DNA of 64,000 bases from an uncultured Clostridia bacterium (GTDB taxonomy: Bacteria; Bacillota; Clostridia; TANB77; CAG-508): NCBI GenBank assembly GCA_947594935.1, contig CANQEM010000005.1, forward strand, positions 1 through 64,000, written 5' to 3'. Position numbers and translations under genes: made by a program. Every line of letters begins with the position of its first letter. Positions within the stretch are counted from its first letter, which is position 1. The notes beneath the pieces were generated by a model. It was not told the origin of the DNA and made no database searches. It was given only the letters and a program-made list of their open reading frames with translations. Shown piece by piece: positions 43,660 through 56,652 of the stretch.

Positions 43660-44136
43660 TTATCTTTCTGTTACTTCCCCTGTTGCTAAATTTACATCCA
43701 TATATGCAATTGTTATTGTATTTGAAATAACTGCTACATGATAAATATTTCCTTCTACCTTTTCTACTACAAAGTTATAGCTACTGCTTGTTTCTCCCCA
43801 TTTTTCTTTTGCGAAGTCTATTGCTGTTTGGTCTGGGTTTTCTGTTCCGCTTTGTTCATGACTTTCTTGTTCTTCTTTTCCTACTACTGTTGGTGTAGTA
43901 GCAGTTCCGGTAATAGCTGTATTTTCTGTAACTGAGTTTTCTGTTACAGAATTAGTTGAATTTGATGTATTTTCATCAGTTGTGTAATTTTCAATTGCAT
44001 TCACAGTATTTGTTTCATTTTTTTCTTTGTTCTCAGCAATTGTTTTTTCATCAATGTATATATACCCTGTATATGCTATTAGTATAATTATAAGAACAAT
44101 CATTATTCCAGTTAATATTTTGGTAGTTTTTTCCAT
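43660..44136 (-). CDS. Secreted/membrane-anchored hypothetical protein
   Basis: one TM, Thr/Asn-rich linker, small C-terminal domain. Confidence 0.5.
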   Translation of the reverse strand: MEKTTKILTGIMIVLIIILIAYTGYIYIDEKTIAENKEKNETNTVNAIENYTTDENTSNSTNSVTENSVTENTAITGTATTPTVVGKEEQESHEQSGTENPDQTAIDFAKEKWGETSSSYNFVVEKVEGNIYHVAVISNTITIAYMDVNLATGEVTER

Positions 44137-44164
44137 TTGTTCACATTCCTTTCTATCTTACAAA

Positions 44165-45362
44165 TTACTGTATTCTAGCTTTTTTTGAACCGTCAACAAA
44201 TTTCAAATTGATTTCATCATCTTTTTTTAATTGTTTTACACTTTTTATAATTTTATCTTCTTGTTCAATAATTGCATAACCCCTAGTTAGAGTTTTTAAA
44301 GGGCTTAATGTGTCTAATTTAGCTAGTAGAGCTACATATTTTTGCTTTTCTTCTTGTGTTTTGTTTTGAATTTTTGCTTCTAGACGTTTTATATAATTAT
44401 CAATAATTATATATCTATTTTCTATAATTCTTTTAGGTTCTTTGAAAACATGACTTGCCATACATTTTTGAAGGCGTAACTGCATAGTTTCATATTTTTT
44501 GCTAAGTGCTAATCTCATCCTATTTTGATATGTACCGTAATTTCTGCTTTACTTCATAAATATCTGGAACAGCTAATTCTGCTGCCGCAGATGGTGTTGG
44601 TGCTCGTAAGTCTGCCGTAAAGTCCGAAATGGTGAAGTCTGTTTCATGTCCGACAGCAGATATAATTGGTATTTTAGAATTATAAATTGCTATTGCAACT
44701 TCTTCTTCATTAAACGGCCATAAATCTTCTAATGAGCCACCACCTCTGGCCAATATCAGTACATCAGCTAATTCTTTTTCGTTCATGAATTCAATTCCCT
44801 TTGCTATTTTTTCAGCTGCGTCTTGCCCCTGCACTGGGACTGGTAACAAACGAATTCTAACATTTGGGTTTCTTCTTGTACTAACATTTATAATATCTCT
44901 TATAACTGAACCAGTTTGAGATGTTAGAACACCTATTGTTTTAGGCATTTGTGGTATTTTTTGTTTGTGATTTACGTCAAAATATCCTTTTTCTTCTAGC
45001 TTTTGTTTTAATTCTTCATATTTTTTATATAAAGCTCCTACTCCATCTTCCTGCATTGCTTGGGCATAAACTTGATAAACCCCATCTCTTTCGAAAACAG
45101 CTACACTACCTAAGATAAAAACTTTCATACCATCTTTTGGTGTGAAATCTAGTTTTTCAGCATAGCTTTTAAACATGATACACTTAACTAATGATTTCTC
45201 ATCTTTTAAAGTGAAATACATGTGCCCTGTATAGTGGTGCTTGAAATTAGAAATTTCGCCTTTGATTAGTATGCTACTTAGATATTCGTCATTTGCTAGT
45301 TTTTCTTTTATATAGCTATTTAGTTCACTGACTGTAATTGCCATATTTTCGTATTTCATCAA
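44165..45362 (-). CDS. xseA: Exodeoxyribonuclease VII large subunit, encoded with a +1 frameshift at CGG (44535-44537)
   Basis: ORF halves ...VPDIYEVKQKL and GTYQNRMRLALSKKYE... join by skipping C 44537. Confidence 0.94.
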
Positions 45363-45381
45363 GTCTGCTTCCTTCCAAAAT

Positions 45382-45784
45382 CTATTCTTTTACAATACTT
45401 GCTAGAATTCCATTAACAAAAGTTTTTGAAGCATCTTCCCCATATTTCTTTGCTAGTTCAACTGCTTCATTTATTGCAACTTTAAATGGTATTTGAGTAT
45501 ATTTTATTTCATAGATTGCTAATTTTAGTATGCTTAAATCAATTTTTGATATTCTGTCTATTTTCCAGTTTTCTTTTAAGTTTGCTTTAATTAGTTCTTC
45601 TATTTCACTTGCATTTTTTTGAATTCCGCATAACTGCATCTTTGATATATTTTTTTGCTTCTTCGCTTTCAATTTCGCTATTTTCTGTATATAACTCAAT
45701 TTGTTCTTCAATATCTTCGTTTTTTTGAATTTCTAAGCTATATAGCAATTTGAAAGCATTTTCTCGCATTTGAGTTCTGTTCAT
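45382..45784 (-). CDS. nusB: Transcription antitermination protein NusB, encoded with a +1 frameshift at CGG (45626-45628)
   Basis: [20 protein letters not shown]...YIKDAVM + [41 protein letters not shown] join by skipping C 45628; the 5' part is not in the ORF track. Confidence 0.94.
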
Positions 45785-45804
45785 GTTTCTTCCTTTCTGT
45801 CCCT

Positions 45805-46020
45805 TTACATCTTATCTATCCATGTTTTTAGCTTTGTTTTAACATCTTCTTTATTTTGTTGCACATAATTTCCAATAAATGCGCCTAATAAAATAACAAT
45901 AACTCCAATAATTAAATCATATAGCCTTGTTGCTAAAATGACGATAGCTACAATAACTCCTATAATTGCGCCACAATATTTACCTAAAAATTTTTTAAAA
46001 TCTTCCATTTTTACAATCAT
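45805..46020 (-). CDS. DUF2273 small membrane protein
   Basis: two TM segments; position in the Asp23/AmaP cluster. Confidence 0.75.
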   Translation of the reverse strand: MIVKMEDFKKFLGKYCGAIIGVIVAIVILATRLYDLIIGVIVILLGAFIGNYVQQNKEDVKTKLKTWIDKM

Positions 46021-46043
46021 TCCTTTCTAAGGAACAAAGCTAT

Positions 46044-46598
46044 TTATGCTTGTTCTTCCTGAACTGGTGCAACTTTTTTTACTGAAATATTAACTTCTTT
46101 AACATCTAAATCTGTTGCAACTTTAATTTTTTCTTTGATTTTATTTTGTAAATTTGCTGATAAGTCTTTTATAACTGCATCTGACGTTACAATTAAATTA
46201 GCAAATATACTAACATTATTTTGCTTGTCCAATTCTACTCTTGTTGTAATATTATCAGCTTCTTGAAAGTCATGTGCGGCTGTTTCTACTAGATTTTCAA
46301 TTGTTTCTTTTGAAATCATCAATTTACCGTTTTCATTTTCTAATAGTACGCCTTGTCTATCTTTAATTTCTTCTCTTGAAGTTGGGTCAAAGAAAATACA
46401 TCTAATTGATAGTAAAATACATACAACACTTACTCCTAATACAACTTTTGAATATGGGTCTGTTGTAATGCAAACTGTGATGATATTTCTTATAACTTGT
46501 ATATCTAGCCATCCAAAAACAAGTAAACATGCTATAATCGCTAAGATAAGCATAATGTTAGAATATAAAATTAGTGTGATTTTTTCAATAAGTTTCAT
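46044..46598 (-). CDS. amaP: AmaP-like alkaline shock response membrane anchor protein
   Basis: two N-terminal TM then Asp23-like domain. Confidence 0.8.
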   Translation of the reverse strand: MKLIEKITLILYSNIMLILAIIACLLVFGWLDIQVIRNIITVCITTDPYSKVVLGVSVVCILLSIRCIFFDPTSREEIKDRQGVLLENENGKLMISKETIENLVETAAHDFQEADNITTRVELDKQNNVSIFANLIVTSDAVIKDLSANLQNKIKEKIKVATDLDVKEVNISVKKVAPVQEEQA

Positions 46599-46625
46599 TT
46601 TAAATCTCCATCCTTCCTATGATTT

Positions 46626-47063
46626 TTATTCGGTTTTTTCACTTTCTTCTTCTGTTTCAGCTTCTTCTTGTTTTATAACTTCTGTATTAACACCTTGTAT
46701 GTGTACATTTACTTCTTCTACTTGTAAACCAGTCATAGTTTCTACTGAGGTCTTTACTCTGTTTTGAATTTCAAAAGCTACATCAGGTATTCTAGTTCCA
46801 TATTCTACAATAATATTAACATCAATTTTAATATTTGAATCACTTTTTTCTACTTTAATTCCTTTTGCTAGGTTTTTCTTTCCACTTAATACTTCACTTA
46901 TTCCACCTGCAAAACTTCCTGCCATTGAAGATACTCCTTGAACTTCTGAGACAGCAACACCTGCAATTACAGCGATTACATCATTTGATATTTGTATTCC
47001 CTCATTTTCTTCGACTTCTTGAACTTCCTCTTTATTTTGATTTTCTTCGTCCATTTTTATCAC
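46626..47063 (-). CDS. Asp23/Gls24 family protein
   Basis: ISNDVIAVIAGVAVSEVQGVSSM. Confidence 0.9.
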   Translation of the reverse strand: MIKMDEENQNKEEVQEVEENEGIQISNDVIAVIAGVAVSEVQGVSSMAGSFAGGISEVLSGKKNLAKGIKVEKSDSNIKIDVNIIVEYGTRIPDVAFEIQNRVKTSVETMTGLQVEEVNVHIQGVNTEVIKQEEAETEEESEKTE

Positions 47064-47151
47064 TTTCCTTTCTTAAAACTCCTCGGTTTTAAAATTCTAG
47101 TTACAGTATATCAATTTTCTCATAATTTTACAACTGTTTTTTGTAAATATT

Positions 47152-50281
<3,130 letters not shown>

Positions 50282-50295
50282 TATTTTTCACCCTT

Positions 50296-51300
50296 CTAAT
50301 TAAAATAATCTAATTTCATTGCTTTTTTAACTTTTGCCATTGTTTCTTTTGCGACTTTTCTTGCTTTTTCAGTTCCTTCCATTAAAATTTTATCCACTTC
50401 TTCTGGGTGTGCTTCATAATATGCTCGTTTTTCACGCATTGGTCTTAATGTTTCAATAATGTTTTGTGCTAGTTGTTTTTTGCATTGCACACATCCTCTT
50501 TTTCCTGCTTTACACTCGTCGCAAATTGTTTTTAGTTCGTCTTTATCTGTAAATAAATTGTGATAATAAGCTACCATACAAATATCAGGATTTCCTAAAT
50601 CATCTTTTTTTATTCGATTTGGATCTGTAACTGCACTCATCACTTTTTTAGTGATTTCTTCTTCACTATCTGATAAATATATAGCATTTCCTAGTGATTT
50701 ACCCATTTTTTCATTTCCATCAAGTCCCTTTATTCTTTTGGTATTTGACAAAATGGCTTTTGGTTCTTTTAAAACTTCACCATATATGCTATTGAATTTT
50801 CTTACAATTTCTCTACATTGTTCTATAAGTGGTAATTGGTCCTCTCCTACTGGTACAATTTCTCCTTCAAAAGTAGTTATATCAGCAGCTTGACTAACTG
50901 GATAGCCTAGGAAACCATAAGTTACACTTTCTCCGAATAAGTCTCTTTTTTGAGCAATTTCTGTTTTAACAGTTGGATTTCTTTCTAGTCGTGCTATTGT
51001 AACTAAGTTAGAGTAAAATACTGTTAATTCCGCTGTTTCTGGTATCATAGATTGAATATATATAGTTGTTTTTTTTGGGTCTATTCCAACTGATAAATAA
51101 TCAATTGCAACTTCTCTAACACTGTTTCTTACTTTTTCTGGGTTATTGAAATTATCTGTTAATGCTTGAACATCTGCAATCAATATATATGGGTCATAAT
51201 TTGGGTTGTCTTGTAGTTCTAATCTTGTTTTCAAAGAGCCAAAATAATGTCCAATATGTAATTTCCCAGTTGGTCTATCACCTGTTAATACTCTTTTCAT
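50296..51300 (-). CDS. trpS: Tryptophanyl-tRNA synthetase
   Basis: GDRPTGKLHIGHYFGSL, KMGKSLGN. Confidence 0.95.
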   Translation of the reverse strand: MKRVLTGDRPTGKLHIGHYFGSLKTRLELQDNPNYDPYILIADVQALTDNFNNPEKVRNSVREVAIDYLSVGIDPKKTTIYIQSMIPETAELTVFYSNLVTIARLERNPTVKTEIAQKRDLFGESVTYGFLGYPVSQAADITTFEGEIVPVGEDQLPLIEQCREIVRKFNSIYGEVLKEPKAILSNTKRIKGLDGNEKMGKSLGNAIYLSDSEEEITKKVMSAVTDPNRIKKDDLGNPDICMVAYYHNLFTDKDELKTICDECKAGKRGCVQCKKQLAQNIIETLRPMREKRAYYEAHPEEVDKILMEGTEKARKVAKETMAKVKKAMKLDYFN

Positions 51301-51316
51301 TTCTAATCACCTTTCT

Positions 51317-52652
51317 CTATATAACGTTTTCTGGAACTCCCCATTCTCCGGTTAACGTCTTCTTCAATTTCATTTGCAATCTCTTTTCCGGTTTTTCTTG
51401 AATCGTCTTTTTCTTGGTATTTGCTATATACTTCTTCTGGGGAAATTTTGCATTTATCTGCAAGTTCTTGCCAAGTCATATCTGTATCTGGTATTTTCTG
51501 CTCTGGGTCAAAAACATTTTCTTTTGGTAAGTGTTCATGTGTGTCATTGTTTTTGTTATTGTCGATGTCTTGAACTTCTTCTTTTCCGCAATTTTTGTCT
51601 GGGTCATCTTTTAATTGATGTGTTCTTGACCTTTCCAAAGCATTGTCAGCTGTTCTTGTTCCTTCTCCTCTTTCATTCATATATTGCCTAATATCCTCGT
51701 CTTGGCGCCATGTATATCTTGTTTCTAATTCTATTCCTACATAATCTCTTTCTTTTACTGATGATGTCATGAATTTAATTTCTCTGTGTGAACCATAGCT
51801 TTCATCATAGCCTACACTTAGATAATCTCTACCGCTTCCGTTTACAATTCTCCAACTTGATGTAATTGGTTCTTTTTCAACTTCTCCTTGTTCTACATTT
51901 GCTGTTGTTATATGTTGTGTAGGGTTTGTTCCTAAACGGTTATCTGGAACTAAAATATCTTCTCCAAGTGCAACTGCTGAGCCGTCTTTACGAATTACAA
52001 CAAAGCAATCAACTTGTGTTGTTGGTTTATCTAAATACTTATTTAAACTACTACTTGATACTCTTGCTAATGTAACACCATCTTCAATTCCGTGTTCTTT
52101 TAGCCCTAGCCTATTTTCCAAAGTTGCTCCTTTAATATATTGGCTTAACTTTGTTTCTTCTTTAATATCTATTCCTTTTAAATCTTGCTTGTCAACTACT
52201 GCTTCTTTTTTTACTTCTTGGCTAAGATCCATTTCGTCAATTTCTTTGATTTCTTCTTCTTTTACTCCTATTGCTTTTGCTATTTCTGATTTTCTTTCTA
52301 GTTCTAATTCTCCTAAATCTAAAAAGCCTTCATCATCTAAATCTTGTAGCTGTTCTTCGATGTCTCCTTTTTCCTTTGTGTATTTGCTTACAACCATTGG
52401 ATATTGATAGCTATCGCTGTGATTATTTCCAGCAATTTTTTCTAGTTTTTCTGTTATATAACTGTCTACATCTACTTCATGAATTTCGCCATTTATCTGC
52501 TTTTTTAGAAGTTCACGCATTAAATAAATATCTCTTTCTTCTCCTTCTACTGAGATTTTTCCAAGATATTTCATCTCTTTGACTTTTTTACCTCTTTTTT
52601 CAGCTTCTGTTTTTAAACTTCGCATCATGTTCAAAGCTTCAACATTTTCCAT
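51317..52652 (-). CDS. Conserved hypothetical protein, probable +1 frameshift at CGG (51348-51350) near 3' end
   Basis: zero frame ends VNRRMGSSRKRYIEKGD (to 51303); +1 product ends VNGEWGVPENVI-stop at 51317. Confidence 0.6.
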
Positions 52653-52655
52653 TTT

Positions 52656-54005
52656 TTATTCTCCTTTTTCTATTTTTCCAATTAAATCATAATTATGAGA
52701 TTTAATTATTTTTACTTTTACGTATTTGTGTAAAATGTCTTTTTGCTCTGTATTTTCTATAAATACTAACCCATCTATATCTGGTACATCTTGCATAGTT
52801 CTTCCAATATAATATTTACTGTCAAAAGAAATATTTTCAACTAACACTTCGTATTCTTTGCCAATACGTTTTTCTAGATTTTGCTTTGAAATATTTTTTT
52901 GTACAGTCATGATTTTGTTGTATCTTGACTTTTTAGTATTGCCATGAATTTGCTCTGGTAACCTAGCTGCTGGCGTTCCTTCTTCTTTCGAGTACATAAA
53001 AGTTCCTAATTTATCAAATTTTGCTTCTTCAACAAATTGTAACAATTCTTGAAATTCTTCCTTTGTTTCACCTGGGAAACCAACTATTAAGCTAGTTCTT
53101 AAAACAACATCTGGTATTTTCTCTCTAAGATTTTTTAGTAATTCTTGTATCTGCTCTTTTGTTGTTTTTCTGTTCATCCTTTTTAAAATTCTGTTTGATA
53201 TATGTTGAATTGGAATGTCAAAGTATTTTGCTATTTTGTCATTTTTTGCTACTAGGTCTATAAGTTCTTGGTCAATTCCTTCTGGATAAGAGTATAGAAA
53301 TCTTACCCATTTTATTCCATTTATATGTGTTAATTCTTCTAATAGTTCTGCTAATTTTGGTTTGCCATAAATGTCTAAGCCATATTTTGTTGTGTCTTGT
53401 GCTATTACAATTAGTTCCGTAATTCCTTGCTTTGCAAGTGATTTTGCTTCTCCTAATATGTCTTCTTTTTTACGGCTTACAAATTCTCCTCTAATATTAG
53501 GAATTGCACAATATGTGCATCTATTGCTACATCCTTCTCCGATTTTTAAATATGCAAAATCTTTTCCTGTTGTGAGAACCCTGCCTAAAAACTCAACTTG
53601 ATCTAGCATTGGCATAACTTTTGAGTTTTTAGAGTTTGTTTTTTCAGAAATGTCTTTTTTTATCAAATTTTCTATCTTTTCCCATAATTTATCATATTCT
53701 TCAAGTTTGATAAACAGGTCTACTTCTGGCAATGCTTTTATGAGGTCATCATAATAGCGTTGAACTAAACATCCCATAACAATTAAATATTTGCACTTTT
53801 TCTTTTTGTATTCTGCCATTTCTAAGATTGTTTTTATTGCTTCTTCTTTTGCACTATCAATAAACCCACATGTGTTGATAACAATAATATCTGCTTTTTC
53901 TGGGTCACTTTCTATAATATATTGATTTTTTTTGAACATCCCTATTGCTACTTCTGTATCGATTAAATTTTTGCTACATCCTAAGGATACAAATCCTACT
54001 TTCAT
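52656..54005 (-). CDS. rimO: Ribosomal protein S12 methylthiotransferase RimO
   Basis: VGFVSLGCSKNLIDTE, CSNRCTYCAIP radical SAM. Confidence 0.93.
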   Translation of the reverse strand: MKVGFVSLGCSKNLIDTEVAIGMFKKNQYIIESDPEKADIIVINTCGFIDSAKEEAIKTILEMAEYKKKKCKYLIVMGCLVQRYYDDLIKALPEVDLFIKLEEYDKLWEKIENLIKKDISEKTNSKNSKVMPMLDQVEFLGRVLTTGKDFAYLKIGEGCSNRCTYCAIPNIRGEFVSRKKEDILGEAKSLAKQGITELIVIAQDTTKYGLDIYGKPKLAELLEELTHINGIKWVRFLYSYPEGIDQELIDLVAKNDKIAKYFDIPIQHISNRILKRMNRKTTKEQIQELLKNLREKIPDVVLRTSLIVGFPGETKEEFQELLQFVEEAKFDKLGTFMYSKEEGTPAARLPEQIHGNTKKSRYNKIMTVQKNISKQNLEKRIGKEYEVLVENISFDSKYYIGRTMQDVPDIDGLVFIENTEQKDILHKYVKVKIIKSHNYDLIGKIEKGE

Positions 54006-54033
54006 ATTTAATACCGTTTCTTTCTTATTTAAT

Positions 54034-55212
54034 CTATTCTTTATGACTACAAATATGTTTTCTTGTCATTTCCATTAAATCTAATTTTGTGAAACCTTCC
54101 ACTTGTGTTTTACTTCTATCTAGTTTTAGCCTTTCTTCTAGAACTTTTTGAATTTTATCTTTATTTTCTTGCTTTTTCATGTCAATATAGTCAATTATGA
54201 TTATTCCGCCTATGTCGCGTAAACGAATTTGTTTTGCAATTTCAATAGTTGCTTCTTCATTTACTCTATATAAAGTTTGTTCCAAGTTCTTGTCGCCAGT
54301 GTATTTTCCAGTATTTACATCAATTGCCGTTAGTGCTTCTGTTCTGTCAATAGTTATAAATCCACCACATTTTAACCATATTTTTCGATTTTGCATTTTC
54401 TCAATTTGCTTTTCAATTTCGTATTTTTCAAATATGTTTCCACTTTCTAAGTTGATTTTTGTGTTCTTTAATTCTGCGGTTTCTTCTTTCATTTTTGCAA
54501 TTTTTTTATACTCTACATCACTATCTGTGATGATTGTTTCAATTTTTTGAGTTGCTAAGTCCATTATCATCTTTTCAACAATTGTTTCTGCTTGATAAAT
54601 CAATGTGTCTGTATCTTTACTGTTTTCATATTTTTTCTTTATTTCTTGCCACTTCTTTTCTAAGTTTTTTATGTCTTCTATAATTTCTTTTTCTTTTTTT
54701 ATTGCTGATGTTCTAATTATTGCCCCATTTCCTTTTGAAATGTTGCTTTGCACTAATTTCATAAGCCTATCTTGCTCAGCTTTATTTTCTATTTTTTGTG
54801 AGATTGTGATTATATCTGTATCTGGCATCAATACTACATATTTACCTGGTAAGTTTATGTGTGTTGAAACTCTTGCTCCTTTTTTTTCATTGCTGTCTTT
54901 TTTTACTTGTACTAATAACTTTTGATTTGCTTTGACTACATCTTTGATTTGTATGTTATTATTGAGTTCTTGCTTTTTCTCATCTACTTTTGGTAAGATG
55001 TCTTTTAGGTGAATAAAGCTGTTTTTTTCTGTGCCAATGTCTATAAAGGCTGATTGCATTCCTGGAATTATATCTTTAATTCTTCCTATATAAATATTTC
55101 CTTCTCTACGTTCTGTATCTTCATCATCTTCATAATATTCAACTAAGTTTCCATTTTCTACAAGAGCAATTTTTTCATTATTTTCTTTTTTGCTTATAAA
55201 AACTTCTACCAT
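54034..55212 (-). CDS. rng: Ribonuclease G/E family
   Basis: S1 domain GNIYIGRIKDIIPGMQSAFIDIG, TAIDVNTGKYTG. Confidence 0.92.
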   Translation of the reverse strand: MVEVFISKKENNEKIALVENGNLVEYYEDDEDTERREGNIYIGRIKDIIPGMQSAFIDIGTEKNSFIHLKDILPKVDEKKQELNNNIQIKDVVKANQKLLVQVKKDSNEKKGARVSTHINLPGKYVVLMPDTDIITISQKIENKAEQDRLMKLVQSNISKGNGAIIRTSAIKKEKEIIEDIKNLEKKWQEIKKKYENSKDTDTLIYQAETIVEKMIMDLATQKIETIITDSDVEYKKIAKMKEETAELKNTKINLESGNIFEKYEIEKQIEKMQNRKIWLKCGGFITIDRTEALTAIDVNTGKYTGDKNLEQTLYRVNEEATIEIAKQIRLRDIGGIIIIDYIDMKKQENKDKIQKVLEERLKLDRSKTQVEGFTKLDLMEMTRKHICSHKE

Positions 55213-55221
55213 TTTTACCTC

Positions 55222-55783
55222 CTAAGAATTGTATTTGTTCATTGCCATATCTACACCGTTTTTTATGATTTCTTGTACTGCCTCTGCTGCTTTGCCGTGT
55301 AGCTTTTTGTAAAATTTCTTGTTCTTCTTTTGGCATTTTACCTATAACATAATTTATTGCATCATTTTCATGCTCTGGTCTGCCTATTCCTACTCTTATT
55401 CTTGCAAATTCTTCTGTTTGCAAGTTTTCTACTACTGACTTCATCCCATTATGAGAACCTGGTCCACCTTTTTTTCTAATTTTAATGGTTCCTTTATCAA
55501 TATCCATATCATCATATATTATAATTAAATCTTGTGTTTCAATATCATAATAGTCCATTGCTTCAATGATGCTATCTCCGCTTGAATTCATATATGTTTG
55601 AGGTTTTAAGAGCATTACTTTTTCTCCTTCTATTATACCTGTTCCATATATTCCTTTAAATTTCTTTTTATTCACTTCTATCCCGTATTTTTGAGATAAT
55701 TTATTTATCGTGTCAAACCCCATGTTATGCCTTGTGTTACTATATTCTTCTTCTGGATTTCCTAACCCTATTATCAAATACAT
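55222..55783 (-). CDS. pth: Peptidyl-tRNA hydrolase, encoded with a +1 frameshift at CGG (55295-55297)
   Basis: MYLIIGLGNPEEEYSNTRHNMGF...QKAT + GKAAEAVQEIIKNGVDMAMNKYNS-stop, joined by skipping C 55297; stop directly precedes rng RBS. Confidence 0.94.
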
Positions 55784-55903
55784 TTTTCTTCTCCTAACTT
55801 TCCTGTATATTCTACACTTTTTTTGCGTTTTTTTCAAGTGTTTTTTGCATTTTTGCCGAAAATGTGGTATAATATAATTATCAAAATATAAGGAGGATAC
55901 ATT

Positions 55904-56074
55904 ATGAAAGAGCTAGGCAGCAAGGTATTCGGAGATTACCGGATTGCATCTTTGCCGTACGACAGCAAGGAAGAGGCCTATCAGGCTATCCGGGAAACCT
56001 GGAGCGGGCAACAAAACTGTACCACATGGTACTCGCAAGAGGACCATCAGTGGTATATAGTTATTAAAAATTAA
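55904..56074 (+). CDS. 56-aa hypothetical protein, GC-rich codon usage
   Basis: RBS AAGGAGG, TATAAT upstream, ORF MKELGSKVFGDYRIASLPYDSKEEAYQAIRETWSGQQNCTTWYSQEDHQWYIVIKN. Confidence 0.65.
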   Translation: MKELGSKVFGDYRIASLPYDSKEEAYQAIRETWSGQQNCTTWYSQEDHQWYIVIKN

Positions 56075-56082
56075 ACTCCAAA

Positions 56083-56126
56083 GGACGTAAGGGGATGTTT
56101 CGACATTTCCCTTGTCCTTTTTTTAT
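56083..56126 (+). terminator. Terminator of the 56-aa ORF
   Basis: AAGGACGTAAGGGGATGT-ttcg-ACATTTCCCTTGTCCTTTTTTT. Confidence 0.8.
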
Positions 56127-56175
56127 ATAAATGGAAAGATCCGGGGTGCTTAAGTTTCAGCTCCCCGGATGTTGC

Positions 56176-56586
56176 TTATATTGTGCTACTTATATATGTT
56201 GCAATACATTTCAAGTATCTTTCGTTATCTGGCACCTTATGCCATTCAACGTCTTTACTAAACACCTTCTCTAAGACTCTTGGTTCCATCGAAAACCATG
56301 AGTGTTCTACTACACGGTTCATTTCGTGCATGCAGAAATCTACTGTTACATCAAACGCCTCGGCTACTGCATAAATAGCAGATTTTTCATCATAAAACTT
56401 GTTGTCCAGTATCAATTTTAGTGCTGTTGTGAGGAATTTTGTTCCCTCACAGCGCGGCGGAAGTGATAACATACGGCAAGTCTCAGAAATCTTAACATCC
56501 AGTGATGTCATATCTTCCTTACATGCCAACATCCGTATGCGCTTTTTTTCCAAATGCTCCATGAAATCTTTTAATAATGGTGTCAT
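56176..56586 (-). CDS. Stand-alone Spo0A C-terminal-domain-like protein
   Basis: GTKFLTTALKLILDN...AIYAVAEAFDVTVDFCMHEMNRVVEHSW resembles the Spo0A_C DNA-binding domain. Confidence 0.6.
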   Translation of the reverse strand: MTPLLKDFMEHLEKKRIRMLACKEDMTSLDVKISETCRMLSLPPRCEGTKFLTTALKLILDNKFYDEKSAIYAVAEAFDVTVDFCMHEMNRVVEHSWFSMEPRVLEKVFSKDVEWHKVPDNERYLKCIATYISSTI

Positions 56587-56652
56587 TCTTTTTCTCCTTT
56601 CCTTTTTTTAGCATTTGCTACGATAATATTATATCAGCTTTCCCCAGTGTTG

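Noticed and set aside
51303-51316. Zero-frame C-terminal extension RRMGSSRKRYIEKGD as the true end of the 51.3-52.65 kb gene
   Set aside because: Considered less likely than the +1 ending GEWGVPENVI given the pattern at seven other CGG sites, but not excluded.
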